Positions 10,355 to 20,107 of a stretch of DNA of 64,000 nucleotides are shown here, in pieces. The number at the start of each line of letters is the position of its first letter. Position 1 is the stretch's first letter. The notes under the pieces were generated by a model. That model was not told where the DNA came from, made no database searches, and saw only the letters and a list, made by a program, of their open reading frames with translations. The DNA comes from Kribbella pratensis (GTDB taxonomy: Bacteria; Actinomycetota; Actinomycetes; Propionibacteriales; Kribbellaceae): NCBI RefSeq assembly GCF_004366075.1, contig NZ_SODU01000001.1:1178001-1242000 (forward strand). The letters run 5' to 3'. Position numbers and translations under genes: made by a program.

Positions 10355-11203
10355 ATGCCCTGGCACCCCTCCCTCGACTGGCAACCGCTGACTGCCGGCA
10401 CAGGCCAAGCCACCGGTGGGGTCTGGCGAACCCCCGACGGCGTGGTGGTGAAGCGCCTGGTCCCCGGCGTACGGGACCCACGTCACCACGCCTACTGGGA
10501 ACGGCAGGCGCTGGTGGCCGAGTCCGGCGTGGTTGCTGGTACGGCGGGAGTTCGCGCACCCGCCTGCCTCGGTGTCGAGCGGGATGCCGACGGGATCACG
10601 CTGCGGATGGCGTACACGCCTCCCACTGAGTGGGCTCCCGAGGCGCTGGCCGGGGCTCTGGGGCGGTTTGCGGCCTCCTCCTTAGAAGAGCCCGCCTGGG
10701 GCGCTCGCGACGTACTGCGGGACCGTCTGGGGACTGTGGAGCGGCGCGGCGGGTGGACGTCGCTGAGCCGCGCGGGGGTCGCGTCGCCCGCGATTGACGA
10801 GCTGTGGAGGCTGCGGGACAGCGCGCTGGCAGTGCTGGATGACCTGCCTCGGGTGCCAACGCATGGTGACGCACATCCGATGAACCTGCTCGGCCGCGCG
10901 GGTGACGACGTGGTCGCGATCGACTGGGAGCAGTTCGGCCTGGGCCCGATCGGCTTCGACCTCGGCTACTTGCTCCTCGCCGTCGACGTACCGCTGGACG
11001 AACTGGTGGCGGCGCATGGCGGCGACATGGCTGCTGTACGACGTGGAGCTGTCCTGACTGCGGCGTACACCGTCGTTTCACGCGCAGCCTGGTCGCTCAC
11101 CCAGCCGCATCCCGGGGATCACGTGAGGCACATGCTCGACCTGTCCGCAGTTGTGGAGGAAGCTGCCGGCCAGATCTGTGGGTGGAGTGGACCAATCGGG
11201 TGA
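10355..11203 (+). CDS. Aminoglycoside-phosphotransferase-like protein
   Basis: A 282-residue member of the APH / choline-kinase-like fold. The Brenner motif HGDAHPMN (170-177) supplies the catalytic Asp172, and AIDWEQF (188-194) supplies the metal-binding Asp190. The substrate is not predictable; such orphan proteins phosphorylate small molecules or have unknown roles, so resistance should not be assumed. The gene contains a TTA leucine codon (in SSLEEP, near residue 110), which is rare in such G+C-rich genomes. A decayed second copy follows 12 bases downstream. It is transcribed away from gltB. Confidence 0.8.
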   Translation: MPWHPSLDWQPLTAGTGQATGGVWRTPDGVVVKRLVPGVRDPRHHAYWERQALVAESGVVAGTAGVRAPACLGVERDADGITLRMAYTPPTEWAPEALAGALGRFAASSLEEPAWGARDVLRDRLGTVERRGGWTSLSRAGVASPAIDELWRLRDSALAVLDDLPRVPTHGDAHPMNLLGRAGDDVVAIDWEQFGLGPIGFDLGYLLLAVDVPLDELVAAHGGDMAAVRRGAVLTAAYTVVSRAAWSLTQPHPGDHVRHMLDLSAVVEEAAGQICGWSGPIG

Positions 11204-11215
11204 TAAATCTGCGCG

Positions 11216-11470
11216 ATGGTTTGGCAACCGGAGCGTGACTGGAACCTGCTCACCGTGGGCAACGGACCGGCGGACGGCTCGTCCATGGCGACGCACAGTG
11301 CAGCTACGTGGCCGGCCGATTCGGTACGGCGAGGCGCCGTGCTGATCGCTGCCGTCACCCTGGTCGCGCGCGCGGCGTGGGCGCTCGGTCAACCCGACCC
11401 TGGGGTGCATGTGGAGCGGTTGGTCACGCTGTCGGCGGTCGTGGACGAAGCGGTCAGCCACCTGTCGTAG
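11216..11470 (+). pseudogene. Internally deleted tandem copy of the upstream APH-like gene
   Basis: An 84-codon frame whose two ends match the two ends of the preceding gene. Its first about 17 residues (MVWQPERDWNLLTVGNG) align with MPWHPSLDWQPLTAGTG. Its last about 45 (RRGAVLIAAVTLVARAAW onward) align with RRGAVLTAAYTVVSRAAW onward. About 195 residues in between, including the HGD and DWE catalytic motifs, are missing. The product could not be a kinase. The last 82 bases overlap the 3' end of the convergent kinase-like gene. This is read as a remnant of tandem duplication followed by internal deletion. Confidence 0.75.
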
Positions 11471-12195
11471 AACGCCTGGTAGCTGGGAAAGCGAGCGGTC
11501 GTCGCCTCGAGCAGGACGGCGTGCAGCGCGGGCGGCGGCTCCGGCAGCAGGACCAGCGCGGTGCGAGCCATGACGTACGCCGTCGTACGGCTGTCGACAG
11601 GTGCTCCGAGAGTGAGCTCCTCGGGAGCCATGAAGCGCTCGGATCCGAACATACGGCCCATGGTGTTGCGGTACGGGCCGCGGTGGTAGGTGTCGAGGTC
11701 GATCGCGGTGAGCCGACGGGCAGCGAAGTCGTAGAGCAGGGCGCCGTCGTAGAAGTCGCCCTCGACCCAGCCGGCCGAGTCCAAGGCGACATGCAGCTCG
11801 TACAAGTCGCCGAGGGCGGCCAGGATCTCCTCGGTGGGCAGCGCCCGGAAACGCTCGCGGGCCGGCGGGTCGTGCAGCAGGTCGCCGTCGCGCCACTCGT
11901 AGACGAGCAGCGGACCGGCCGGCGACTCGATCACGGTGTGCAGCGCCGGCATCGTGTGGTGCGTGACCGAAGCCGCGAGCTCCGCCGCAGTACGCAGGAG
12001 TGCGACGCGGCCGTCGAAGTCGAGGTACGGCCTGGTGTACGAGGGGTCGCCTGCGGTCTTGACGAAGTACCGGGCGTCGTCGGTCTGTACGCCGTACGCG
12101 ATGTTGCCGGAGTCCTGGGTGTCGAAGCGGGTGAAGATGGTGCCTAGCTGATCGAGGTACGTGGCCGGAGGGACGTCGATCTCACCGGGGAACAT
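11389..12195 (-). CDS. Protein-kinase-like (Ser/Thr kinase fold) protein
   Basis: A 268-residue kinase-fold protein. Likely landmarks are Lys46 (ARYFVKTAG) for ATP, catalytic-loop Asp147 (WVEGDFYDG), metal Asp166/168 in TAIDLDTY where DFG normally sits, and the activation-segment motif SERFMAPEE (185-193). The HxD arginine-type loop is divergent, so it could be an atypical or small-molecule kinase. The recognisable fold ends near FYDRWLTA. The last about 25 residues are translated antisense to the APH remnant and look like read-through into decayed DNA. Its ATG is only 25 bases from the divergent acdS start. Confidence 0.7.
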   Translation of the reverse strand: MFPGEIDVPPATYLDQLGTIFTRFDTQDSGNIAYGVQTDDARYFVKTAGDPSYTRPYLDFDGRVALLRTAAELAASVTHHTMPALHTVIESPAGPLLVYEWRDGDLLHDPPARERFRALPTEEILAALGDLYELHVALDSAGWVEGDFYDGALLYDFAARRLTAIDLDTYHRGPYRNTMGRMFGSERFMAPEELTLGAPVDSRTTAYVMARTALVLLPEPPPALHAVLLEATTARFPSYQAFYDRWLTASSTTADSVTNRSTCTPGSG

Positions 12196-12220
12196 CCGCC
12201 GATCGTAGTGGGAGGAACTG

Positions 12221-13270
12221 ATGGGACTCAGCGATTTTCCGCGGTACCCGTTGTTGTTCGGGCCAAGTCCGGTGCATCCGCTCGAACGGCTGAGTGCGTA
12301 CCTGGGTGGGGCGAAGGTGTGGGCGAAGCGGGAGGACTGCAACTCGGGGCTCGCGTACGGCGGGAACAAGACCCGGAAGCTGGAGTACCTGATCCCGGAC
12401 GCGCTGGCGCAGGGCGCCGACACGCTGGTGTCGATCGGCGGGTACCAGTCGAACCACACCCGCCAGGTGGCCGCCGTCGCGTCGAAGGTCGGGCTGAAGG
12501 CGGTGCTGGTCCAGGAGAACTGGGTGAACTGGCCGGACGCCCTCAACGACCGGGTCGGGAACATCCTGCTCAGCCGGATCATGGGCGCGGAAGTACGCCT
12601 CGACCCGGCCGGATTCGGGATCGGGTTCAAGGACAGCTGGAAGCAGGCGCTCGCGGACGTCGAGGCTCGCGGAGGTACGCCGTACGCGATCCCGGCCGGT
12701 GCTTCGGACCATCGGCTCGGCGGACTCGGGTTCGCGCAGTGGGCGTACGAAGTGGAGCAGCAGGAGCGGGAGCTGGGGGTCTTCTTCGACACGATCGTGG
12801 TCTGCTCGGTGACCGGGTCGACGCACGCCGGGATGATCGCCGGCTTCGCGGGCCAGGACCGCCCGCGGCGGGTGATCGGGATCGACGCCAGCGCCAAGCT
12901 CCAGGAGACCCGCGACCAGGTCGAACGGATCGCCCGCGCCACCGCGGAACTGATCGACCTCGGCAGGGACCTCCGCGCCGACGAGATCACCGTCCTGGAG
13001 GGCTGGGCCGGCGACGAGTACGGCGTACCCGTGCAGTCGACCCTCGACGCGATCCGGCTGACCGGTCAGCTGGAGGGGATGATCATCGACCCGGTCTACG
13101 AAGGAAAGTCCATGGCCGGCCTCATCGACCTGATCAGCACCGGCGACATCCCCAAGGACTCAACCGTCCTCTACGCCCACCTCGGCGGCCAACCCGCCCT
13201 GAACGCCTACAGCAGCCTGTTCACGCACACTCAGCCGATGCCGGGGCCGACGAGTGTGCCGACGAAGTAG
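12221..13270 (+). CDS. acdS: 1-aminocyclopropane-1-carboxylate deaminase
   Basis: This PLP enzyme splits the ethylene precursor ACC into 2-oxobutyrate and ammonia. The 349-residue sequence follows the Pseudomonas enzyme closely: [19 protein letters not shown] lysine Lys50 in GGNKTRK, Ser77 in QSNHTRQ, PLP-phosphate loop SVTGSTHAG, Tyr293/Glu294 in DPVYEGKS and Leu327 in PALNAYS. The Glu and Leu residues separate true ACC deaminases from D-cysteine desulfhydrases. A GGAGGA ribosome site precedes ATG 12221. No lrp-type acdR regulator is adjacent. The last eleven residues extend past the usual end and overlap the convergent VIT gene by 40 bases. The gene suggests a soil or plant-associated lifestyle. 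Confidence 0.93.
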   Translation: MGLSDFPRYPLLFGPSPVHPLERLSAYLGGAKVWAKREDCNSGLAYGGNKTRKLEYLIPDALAQGADTLVSIGGYQSNHTRQVAAVASKVGLKAVLVQENWVNWPDALNDRVGNILLSRIMGAEVRLDPAGFGIGFKDSWKQALADVEARGGTPYAIPAGASDHRLGGLGFAQWAYEVEQQERELGVFFDTIVVCSVTGSTHAGMIAGFAGQDRPRRVIGIDASAKLQETRDQVERIARATAELIDLGRDLRADEITVLEGWAGDEYGVPVQSTLDAIRLTGQLEGMIIDPVYEGKSMAGLIDLISTGDIPKDSTVLYAHLGGQPALNAYSSLFTHTQPMPGPTSVPTK

Positions 13271-13956
13271 GTGAGGCCCGCGGCCGCGGCGCCGAGGAGG
13301 AGTTGGCGGAGGCCGGAGTACCACCAGGAGCGGCTGGTGACGCGGGAGACGACGGCGCCGCAGACGAAGAGGGCGGTCAGCGACAGGATCAAGGAGGGTA
13401 TGACGGAGCCCGCGCCGAACAGGTACGGCGCCAGCGGGATCAAGGCGCCGATGGCGAAACAGATGAACGACGAGGCGGCCGCGACCACCGGGTTCGGGAG
13501 GTCGCCGGGGTCGATACCGAGTTCCTCGCGGACGTGCTCCTCGAGCGCCTGGTCCGGGTCGGCGTGGAACTGCTTCGCGACCTTGCTGGCCAGGTCCGGG
13601 TCGAGACCCTTCGCCCGGTAGGTCTCGGCGAGCTCGATCTCCTCGTCGAGCGGGTGCTTCTTGATCTCCGCGCGCTCGACCTCGATCTCCGCACGGGCCA
13701 GCTCGCGCTGGGAGGCGACCGACGTGTACTCCCCCGCCGCCATCGAGAAGGCGCCGGCGGCGAGACCCGCGAGGCCGGCCAGCACGATGAACTTCGAACC
13801 GGAGCTGGTGCCGCCGTCCATGCCGGCGATCAGCGCGAAGTTCGACACCAGGCCGTCCATCGCGCCGAACACCGCCGGGCGCAGCCAGCCGCCGTTCACA
13901 TCACGGTGCGTGTGGTCCCCGTGATGTTCGGCTGAAACCTCCGGCGTCTCAGTCAC
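13231..13956 (-). CDS. VIT1/CCC1-family iron or manganese transporter
   Basis: A 241-residue inner-membrane protein. The start [24 protein letters not shown] is the first membrane helix of the vacuolar-iron-transporter family. A second helix ([21 protein letters not shown]) follows, then a charged, Glu-rich cytoplasmic stretch (residues 85-150), which binds metal in this family, and three C-terminal helices. It probably moves Fe2+ or Mn2+ out of the cytoplasm. Its start overlaps the lgt stop by eight bases, so it should be co-translated with lgt. Its 3' end overlaps acdS convergently. Confidence 0.88.
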   Translation of the reverse strand: MTETPEVSAEHHGDHTHRDVNGGWLRPAVFGAMDGLVSNFALIAGMDGGTSSGSKFIVLAGLAGLAAGAFSMAAGEYTSVASQRELARAEIEVERAEIKKHPLDEEIELAETYRAKGLDPDLASKVAKQFHADPDQALEEHVREELGIDPGDLPNPVVAAASSFICFAIGALIPLAPYLFGAGSVIPSLILSLTALFVCGAVVSRVTSRSWWYSGLRQLLLGAAAAGLTYFVGTLVGPGIG

Positions 13957-14962
13957 GAGACCCGTCGTCGAACTCGGACCCGTTGGTGCTCCCAGCCTTG
14001 GCCGGTGCCGCCTCCTCCGCCTCGTCAGCAGCGGTTTCGTCAGCAGCGGCTTCGGGCTCGGTGGTTTCGGGCTCGGTGGTTTCGGGGTTTTCGGTAGCAG
14101 GGGTCTGGCCGGCGGCGGGGCCGGTCGCGATGTCCTCCTGGCCAGGGCGCGTGCGGGCGCTGACGACGAAGGCGACGACGGCCAGGACGAACAGGATGAT
14201 CGCGGTCCACACGTTCAGCCGCAGGCCGAGGAAGTGGTTCACGGTGTCGATGCGCATGTTCTCGATCCACGCGCGGCCGGCGGTGTACGCCGCGACGTAC
14301 AGGAAGAACGCCCGTCCGTGACCGAGTTTGAACCGGCGGTCGGCGAGCAGAATGAGCGCGACCACACCGAGGTTCCAGACCGCTTCGTAGAGGAACGTCG
14401 GGTGGAACGTCGCGAAGTCGGCGTACCCGGCCGGCCGGTGGTCCGTCGAGATCTCCAGGCCCCACGGCTTGGTCGTCGGGCCGCCGAACAGTTCCTGGTT
14501 GAAGTAGTTCCCGAACCGGCCGAAGATCTGCGCCAGCGCGATCCCCGGCGCCATCGCGTCCGCGACCGCCAGGAACGGCACCTTGGCCCGCCGGCAGGCG
14601 ATCCAGGCGCCGAGCGCGCCGAAGCCGACCGCACCCCAGATGCCGAGCCCGCCGTGCCAGATCTTCAGCGCGTCGATCGGGTGCTTGCCCTCGCCGAAGT
14701 ACAGCTCGGCGTCGGTGATCACGTGGTAGATCCGCGCACCGACCAGCCCGAACGGGATCGCCCAGAACATGATGTCGGCGAGCACCGTGGCCGAGCCGCC
14801 GCGCGCCACCCAGCGCCGGCGACCGAGCCAGTAGCCGACGAAGATGCCGGCCAGGATGCAGAGCGCGTACGCGCGGATCGGCAGACCGAGGACGTGCCAG
14901 ACACCTTGGCTCGGGCTGGGGATGAACGCCGGCACTGTCACGGCGAGACTCAGACTAGACAT
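13949..14962 (-). CDS. lgt: Prolipoprotein diacylglyceryl transferase
   Basis: This membrane enzyme attaches diacylglycerol from phosphatidylglycerol to the lipobox cysteine of prolipoproteins. It has 337 residues with about seven membrane helices and the Lgt signature FGRFGNYFNQELFG around residues 155-168. The C-terminal tail beyond about residue 275 is Glu/Thr/Ala-rich and low in complexity (ETTEPETTEPE), typical of actinobacterial Lgt. ATG 14962 opens with MSSLSLAVTVPAFIPSPSQGV. It lies downstream of the trp genes, a linkage common in actinobacteria, with the SCO1/MauE/DsbA set between trpA and lgt here. Confidence 0.96.
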   Translation of the reverse strand: MSSLSLAVTVPAFIPSPSQGVWHVLGLPIRAYALCILAGIFVGYWLGRRRWVARGGSATVLADIMFWAIPFGLVGARIYHVITDAELYFGEGKHPIDALKIWHGGLGIWGAVGFGALGAWIACRRAKVPFLAVADAMAPGIALAQIFGRFGNYFNQELFGGPTTKPWGLEISTDHRPAGYADFATFHPTFLYEAVWNLGVVALILLADRRFKLGHGRAFFLYVAAYTAGRAWIENMRIDTVNHFLGLRLNVWTAIILFVLAVVAFVVSARTRPGQEDIATGPAAGQTPATENPETTEPETTEPEAAADETAADEAEEAAPAKAGSTNGSEFDDGSRD

Positions 14963-15013
14963 GGCAAAGGGGAACGCTACTCGACCCGTCAGACCACGGC
15001 CACAAACCCCGGG

Positions 15014-15718
15014 TCACGATGCGATCGCGTCGACGGCCTTCTGCAGGCCCTCGGCGGTGAGCTGGTCGGTCTCGAGCTGCTTGCCGTTGACGTAGACGGT
15101 CGGCGTACCGGTCACGCCCCGGTCGTCGGCCGACTTGCCCACGGACTCCAGCCAGCTCGCGTACGTGTTGTCCTGCACGGCCTGCTGGAACTTCGCGTCG
15201 CCGACCCCGAGCTGCTTGCCGAGCTCCAGCAGCTGGTCGGTGGTCCAGGACTTCGAGAAGTCGCCGTACAGCTCGTCGACGAAGCTCAGCGCCTTGCCGT
15301 TCGCGGCCGCCGCGGCGAACGCGTTCGCGAGTCGCGGTGAGGCGTCCGGGTTCACGAACTGCAGCGGCCAGTACGTGAGCGTCGCCGTACCGTCCTGGAC
15401 CAGCTTGTCCACGGTTGCGCCGCTGGCTTCCTCGAACTCCGCGCAGTGCGGGCAGCGGAAGTCGAGGTACAGGTCGATGTTGACCTTCGCGCCGGGCTTG
15501 CCGACCGTCACGCCCTTGCCGGACGTGCCCGGACCGGTGACGACCGCGGGCTCCGGGCGCCCGTTGGAGCTCACCTCGACCTTGGAGTGGCCGCGGTAGT
15601 ACTGCACGCCGACACCGGCGCCGAGGGCCAGCACCAGGACGATCACCACGATGATCCCGGGTGAGATCCGGCGCTTGGGCTGCAGCAGCGGATTCCCAGG
15701 GGAATTGGTCTTGCTCAC
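15014..15718 (-). CDS. Membrane-anchored DsbA-family thiol oxidoreductase
   Basis: A 234-residue protein with one N-terminal membrane segment (IIVVIVLVLALGAGVGV, about residues 21-37) and an extracytoplasmic thioredoxin-fold domain. The redox motif is CPHC (in DFRCPHCAEFEE), and a cis-proline loop GVTGTPTVYVNG lies near residue 210. It probably forms or shuffles disulfides outside the membrane. Its ATG overlaps the stop of the MauE-like gene by four bases; a MauE-like protein is a plausible electron-transfer partner. A 51-base gap separates it from lgt. Confidence 0.9.
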   Translation of the reverse strand: MSKTNSPGNPLLQPKRRISPGIIVVIVLVLALGAGVGVQYYRGHSKVEVSSNGRPEPAVVTGPGTSGKGVTVGKPGAKVNIDLYLDFRCPHCAEFEEASGATVDKLVQDGTATLTYWPLQFVNPDASPRLANAFAAAAANGKALSFVDELYGDFSKSWTTDQLLELGKQLGVGDAKFQQAVQDNTYASWLESVGKSADDRGVTGTPTVYVNGKQLETDQLTAEGLQKAVDAIAS

Positions 15719-16221
15719 GACGCGGTGACTCCTTGCGGTCCTGTGTCCGGTCCTGTGTCCGGCCCTGTGTCCGGTTCTGATACGACAGCGAACTTACTGG
15801 TGGGCTTCAACCAGAGCCAGCCGGCCAGCACCAGCAGCCCGAGATCGCGGAGGATCTCCTGCAGGTACTTCGTTTGTCCCGGGGCGACCTCACCGCCGCC
15901 GCCGAAGCAGCCGCAGTCGATCGACAGGCCGCGGGCCCACGCGGACGACACCGCGGCGATGAACACGATCAGGAAAACACCCGCGGCCACCGCGGAGGCG
16001 CGGACACCGAAGCCGATGATCAACAGCAACCCGATCGCGATCTCCAGGAACGGCAGCCCCCAGCCGACCGGCTCCACCAGGGCCGACGGGAGCAGCTCGT
16101 ACGCGCGGACCGCCTGCGCCGCGGTCTCCGGATCGGTCACCTTCAGCGCGCCGGCGACCAGCATCACGCCGCCGAGCATCAGCCGCGCCACCAGGGAAAC
16201 CCAGGGAATCCACGGCTTCAC
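15715..16221 (-). CDS. MauE/DoxX-like membrane protein
   Basis: A 168-residue protein with four hydrophobic helices and the motif CGCFGGGG at the end of helix three, typical of MauE-type (VKOR-like) proteins that handle disulfides or help mature periplasmic enzymes. It starts at GTG 16221, overlapping the SCO1 stop by four bases, and ends by overlapping the DsbA start by four bases. The three genes are therefore translationally coupled. The C-terminus carries three DTGP repeats encoded by 12-bp DNA repeats. A thiol-redox role alongside the DsbA protein is inferred from context. Confidence 0.85.
   Translation of the reverse strand: MKPWIPWVSLVARLMLGGVMLVAGALKVTDPETAAQAVRAYELLPSALVEPVGWGLPFLEIAIGLLLIIGFGVRASAVAAGVFLIVFIAAVSSAWARGLSIDCGCFGGGGEVAPGQTKYLQEILRDLGLLVLAGWLWLKPTSKFAVVSEPDTGPDTGPDTGPQGVTAS
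15740..15775. repeat. Three 12-bp tandem repeats in a coding tail
   Basis: The 12-mer cctgtgtccggt occurs three times head to tail (one copy differs at its last base). It encodes the repeated DTGP units at the C-terminus of the MauE-like protein. Such in-frame repeats can change copy number by slippage without shifting the frame. Confidence 0.85.
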
Positions 16222-16874
16222 CGGTTGTCCTCCACCAGCTTCCCGAAGTCGTGCGCCAGGTCGCCGATGGCGGCGTTCGACAGCCAGAGCACGTTCGCCT
16301 TGTCGTTCTTCCCGAAGCCGATCACCTGCGCTCCGTGAGCGACCTCGTACCCGCCGGACGGAAGCCTCTGCATCCCTTCCACCGGTACGCCGACGGCCTT
16401 CGCGATGTCCTTGATCGACGTCAGCGATCCGGTCAGCCCGACGAACGCCGGGTCGAACCGGTCCAGGTACTTGCGGATCACCGGCCCGGTGTCGCGCGCC
16501 GGGTCGGTGGTGATGAACAGCATCTGGATCTGGTTCTGCACCTGGTCGTCGAGCTTGGTGAGCGCGGACGCCACGTCGGCCATCACCGTCGGGCACACGT
16601 CCGGGCAGTTCGTGTACCCGAAGAACACCAGCGTGACCGGCTTCTTGGTGGAGGTGACCAGGTTGAACGGGTTCCCGGCGGTGTCGGTCAAGGTGGCCGC
16701 GGGCATCGTGTACGGCCGGTCGAGGGTTGCACCGCGCAACCCGTTCAGGTCCTGGCTGCTGCGGATGATCGCGCCGCCGGGGTTGTCCGGCTTCTCATCC
16801 TTGCCGCTGCAGCCCGCGAGGGCGAGCAGAGCCACCGCCGCCAGGAGCAGGACAGCGTTCCTCGATCGACTCAC
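16218..16874 (-). CDS. SCO1/SenC-family lipoprotein
   Basis: A 218-residue lipoprotein. The start GTG 16874 gives a short positive N-terminus, a hydrophobic run and the lipobox LAGC near residue 23. The thioredoxin-like domain contains the copper/redox motif GYTNCPDVCP and a later histidine in EVAHGAQ, as in SCO1 proteins that deliver copper to cytochrome c oxidase. A longer frame upstream overlaps trpA and was rejected. It begins seven bases after trpA and overlaps the MauE-like gene by four bases. Confidence 0.92.
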   Translation of the reverse strand: MSRSRNAVLLLAAVALLALAGCSGKDEKPDNPGGAIIRSSQDLNGLRGATLDRPYTMPAATLTDTAGNPFNLVTSTKKPVTLVFFGYTNCPDVCPTVMADVASALTKLDDQVQNQIQMLFITTDPARDTGPVIRKYLDRFDPAFVGLTGSLTSIKDIAKAVGVPVEGMQRLPSGGYEVAHGAQVIGFGKNDKANVLWLSNAAIGDLAHDFGKLVEDNR

Positions 16875-16881
16875 GGCGGTT

Positions 16882-17698
16882 CTAACGTCCGGCGGTCGCG
16901 CGGGGTTCCCGGCGGACGCCTTCGGCCAGGGCCTCTGTGAGCTTGCGAACACCCGCGGGGCCGCCGTCCTGGAGTGCCTTGACGAGGGCCGCACCAACGA
17001 TCGCCGCATCCGCGAACGCCGCCACACCGGCTGCCTGGTCGCCGTTCGAGATGCCGAGACCGACGCCGACCGGCAGGCCGGTCGCCGACTTCACCCGGGC
17101 CACCAGCGGCGCCGCGAGATCCGACGGCTTGTCCCGCGCACCGGTGACACCCATCACAGCGGTCGCGTAGACGAAGCCGCGGCAGTTGGCCGTCGTCATC
17201 GCGATCCGCTCGTCGGTCGACGACGGCGAGACCAGGAACACCTTGTCCAGCTCGTTCTTGTCTGCGGCCGCGATCCACTCCGCGCCCTCGTCCGGGATCA
17301 GGTCGGGCGTGATCAGCCCCGCTCCCCCGGCGGCGGCGAAGTCGGCCGCGAACCGGTCCACGCCGTACCGCTCGATCGGGTTCCAGTACGTCATCACGAG
17401 CAGCGGTACGTCGGAGTACGCCGCGACCTTCTCGACCGTGCTGAGTACGTCGCGGGTCCGCAGCCCGCCGGCCAGCGCGACCTCGGTCGCCCGCTGGATC
17501 GTGACACCGTCCATCACCGGATCGCTGTACGGCAGGCCGATCTCGACGACGTCGACGCCGCCGTCGATCAACGCCTTGATCCCGTCCACGCCACCGTCGT
17601 ACGACGGGAAGCCTGCCGGCAGGTACCCGATCAGGGCGCCGCGGCCCGCGTCGTTCGCCTTCCGGATCGCGACCCCGGCCTTGCCCAGGGCAACCACA

Positions 17699-17706
<8 letters not shown>
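16882..17706 (-). CDS. trpA: Tryptophan synthase alpha subunit
   Basis: This subunit splits indole-3-glycerol phosphate into indole and glyceraldehyde-3-phosphate and channels indole to TrpB. It has 274 residues. The catalytic glutamate is in [17 protein letters not shown] and the catalytic aspartate region is [12 protein letters not shown]. The phosphate-binding turn lies in [10 protein letters not shown]. Its start overlaps the trpB stop by eight bases, as expected for subunits made in equal amounts. Confidence 0.97.
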
Positions 17707-18901
<1,195 letters not shown>

Positions 18902-18917
18902 CCGACAAACCTTCCAA

Positions 18918-18971
18918 CCCGGCCTTGTGGCACGGGAGAGTTGCTGTCCCGTGCCGTTTGGACCGGCCGGG
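18918..18971 (-). promoter_or_regulatory. Nested hairpin between trpC and trpB
   Basis: An inner perfect 9-bp stem (18929-18937 with 18947-18955, nine-base loop) sits inside an outer 7-bp stem (18918-18924 with 18965-18971). The structure fills most of the trpC-trpB spacer and leaves about 16 bases before the trpB ATG. It could be an intercistronic attenuator, a processing or stability element, or a partial terminator that sets the subunit ratio. The role is inferred. Confidence 0.55.
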
Positions 18972-18976
18972 AAGGG

Positions 18977-19783
18977 CTAGTGCCGCTGCTGGATGGCGGG
19001 GTGCGATCCGGCGGCGACGAGATCGGCGACCGAGGCGCGAGGATCGCGGCCGGTCACCAGAGTTTCACCGACGAGGACGACATCGGCCCCGGCGCGCGCG
19101 AACTCGATTACATCACGTGGACCGCGGACCCCGGACTCGGCCACCCGGACGAGCTCGGTCGGGATCGTCGGCGCGACCCGGGCGAAGGTGTCCCGGTCGA
19201 CCTCGAGAGTCTTCAGGTTCCGGTTGTTCACGCCGATGAGCTGGGCGCCGGCGTCCACCGCACGCCGGGTCTCCTCCTCGTCGTGCACCTCGACCAGCGG
19301 GCACAGGCCGATCGAATGGGCCCGCTCGATCAGCGAGACCAGTGCCTCCTGCTCCAGCGCCGCCGCGATCAGCAGCACCATGTCGGCGCCGGCCGCCCGG
19401 GCCTCCCAGAGCTGGTACGACGAGACGATGAAGTCCTTGCGCAGCACGGGTACGTCGACCCGGCCGCGGACGGCACGGAGGTCGTCGAGGCTGCCGTTGA
19501 ACCGGCGCTCCTCGGTCAGCACCGAGATCGCCGCGGCGCCGCCCAGCTCGTACTCACCGGCCAGCGCAGCCGGGTCGGTGATCTCGGCCAGCTCGCCCTT
19601 GGACGGGCTGGACCGCTTCACCTCGGCGATGATCGCGATTCCCTCGCCGCGGAACACCGGCATCGGGTCCTTGGCGTCGGGCTTGCGCTGGGCCTCGAGC
19701 TTCAGGTCGTCCAGGCTGACCAGCGCCTGGCGCTCCGCGAGGTCCTCCCGGACCCCCGCGAGAATGTCGTCAAGCACAGTCAT
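18977..19783 (-). CDS. trpC: Indole-3-glycerol-phosphate synthase
   Basis: It closes the indole ring from CdRP in tryptophan synthesis. It has 268 residues, a (beta/alpha)8 barrel. The motif [13 protein letters not shown] supplies a substrate-binding lysine, VLRKDFIV the catalytic lysine, and [11 protein letters not shown] and VAESGV complete the site. It is monofunctional: there is no fused TrpF domain. Thirteen bases separate it from the small membrane gene upstream. Confidence 0.97.
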   Translation of the reverse strand: MTVLDDILAGVREDLAERQALVSLDDLKLEAQRKPDAKDPMPVFRGEGIAIIAEVKRSSPSKGELAEITDPAALAGEYELGGAAAISVLTEERRFNGSLDDLRAVRGRVDVPVLRKDFIVSSYQLWEARAAGADMVLLIAAALEQEALVSLIERAHSIGLCPLVEVHDEEETRRAVDAGAQLIGVNNRNLKTLEVDRDTFARVAPTIPTELVRVAESGVRGPRDVIEFARAGADVVLVGETLVTGRDPRASVADLVAAGSHPAIQQRH

Positions 19784-19796
19784 GTCCGTCCGCCCT

Positions 19797-20051
19797 TCAG
19801 TGGTCGCCGTCGGCCGGGACCCCGAAGCCGAGCAGCTGCAGCACCTTGCCGGCCAGCGCCCCCAGCACCGCGATCCCGACGGAGATCCAGAACAGCACCC
19901 AGTTCGGTCCCAGCACCATGGCGATGGCGCCGACCGTGAACGCGACCAGCACGATCGCCACCGCCGTCCACGCAGCCGGGCTGTTGCCGTGCAGATCGTG
20001 CGGAGCTTCCTCGGTCCGAGCTGCCCCTTGATCCGCCACCGTATTGTCCAT
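19797..20051 (-). CDS. Small two-helix membrane protein (HGxxPAAWT family)
   Basis: An 84-residue protein from ATG 20051, preceded by AGGAGGAG about ten bases upstream. The sequence [12 protein letters not shown] starts the first of two membrane helices; a short loop GPNWV and a second helix follow. This is the small family (DUF6704-type, as far as I recognise it) found between trpE and trpC in actinobacteria. No function is known. Its conserved position suggests a link to tryptophan synthesis or to the neighbouring membrane protein. Confidence 0.75.
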   Translation of the reverse strand: MDNTVADQGAARTEEAPHDLHGNSPAAWTAVAIVLVAFTVGAIAMVLGPNWVLFWISVGIAVLGALAGKVLQLLGFGVPADGDH

Positions 20052-20107
20052 AGTTGGCGCCACTCCTCCTCGTCGTCCCGTCCTATTGTGGCGGTAGCCC
20101 GCCGACA

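Noticed and set aside
10355-11203. Calling the APH-like gene an aminoglycoside-resistance gene
   Set aside because: Only the generic kinase motifs match; this fold is widespread in actinobacteria with unknown substrates.
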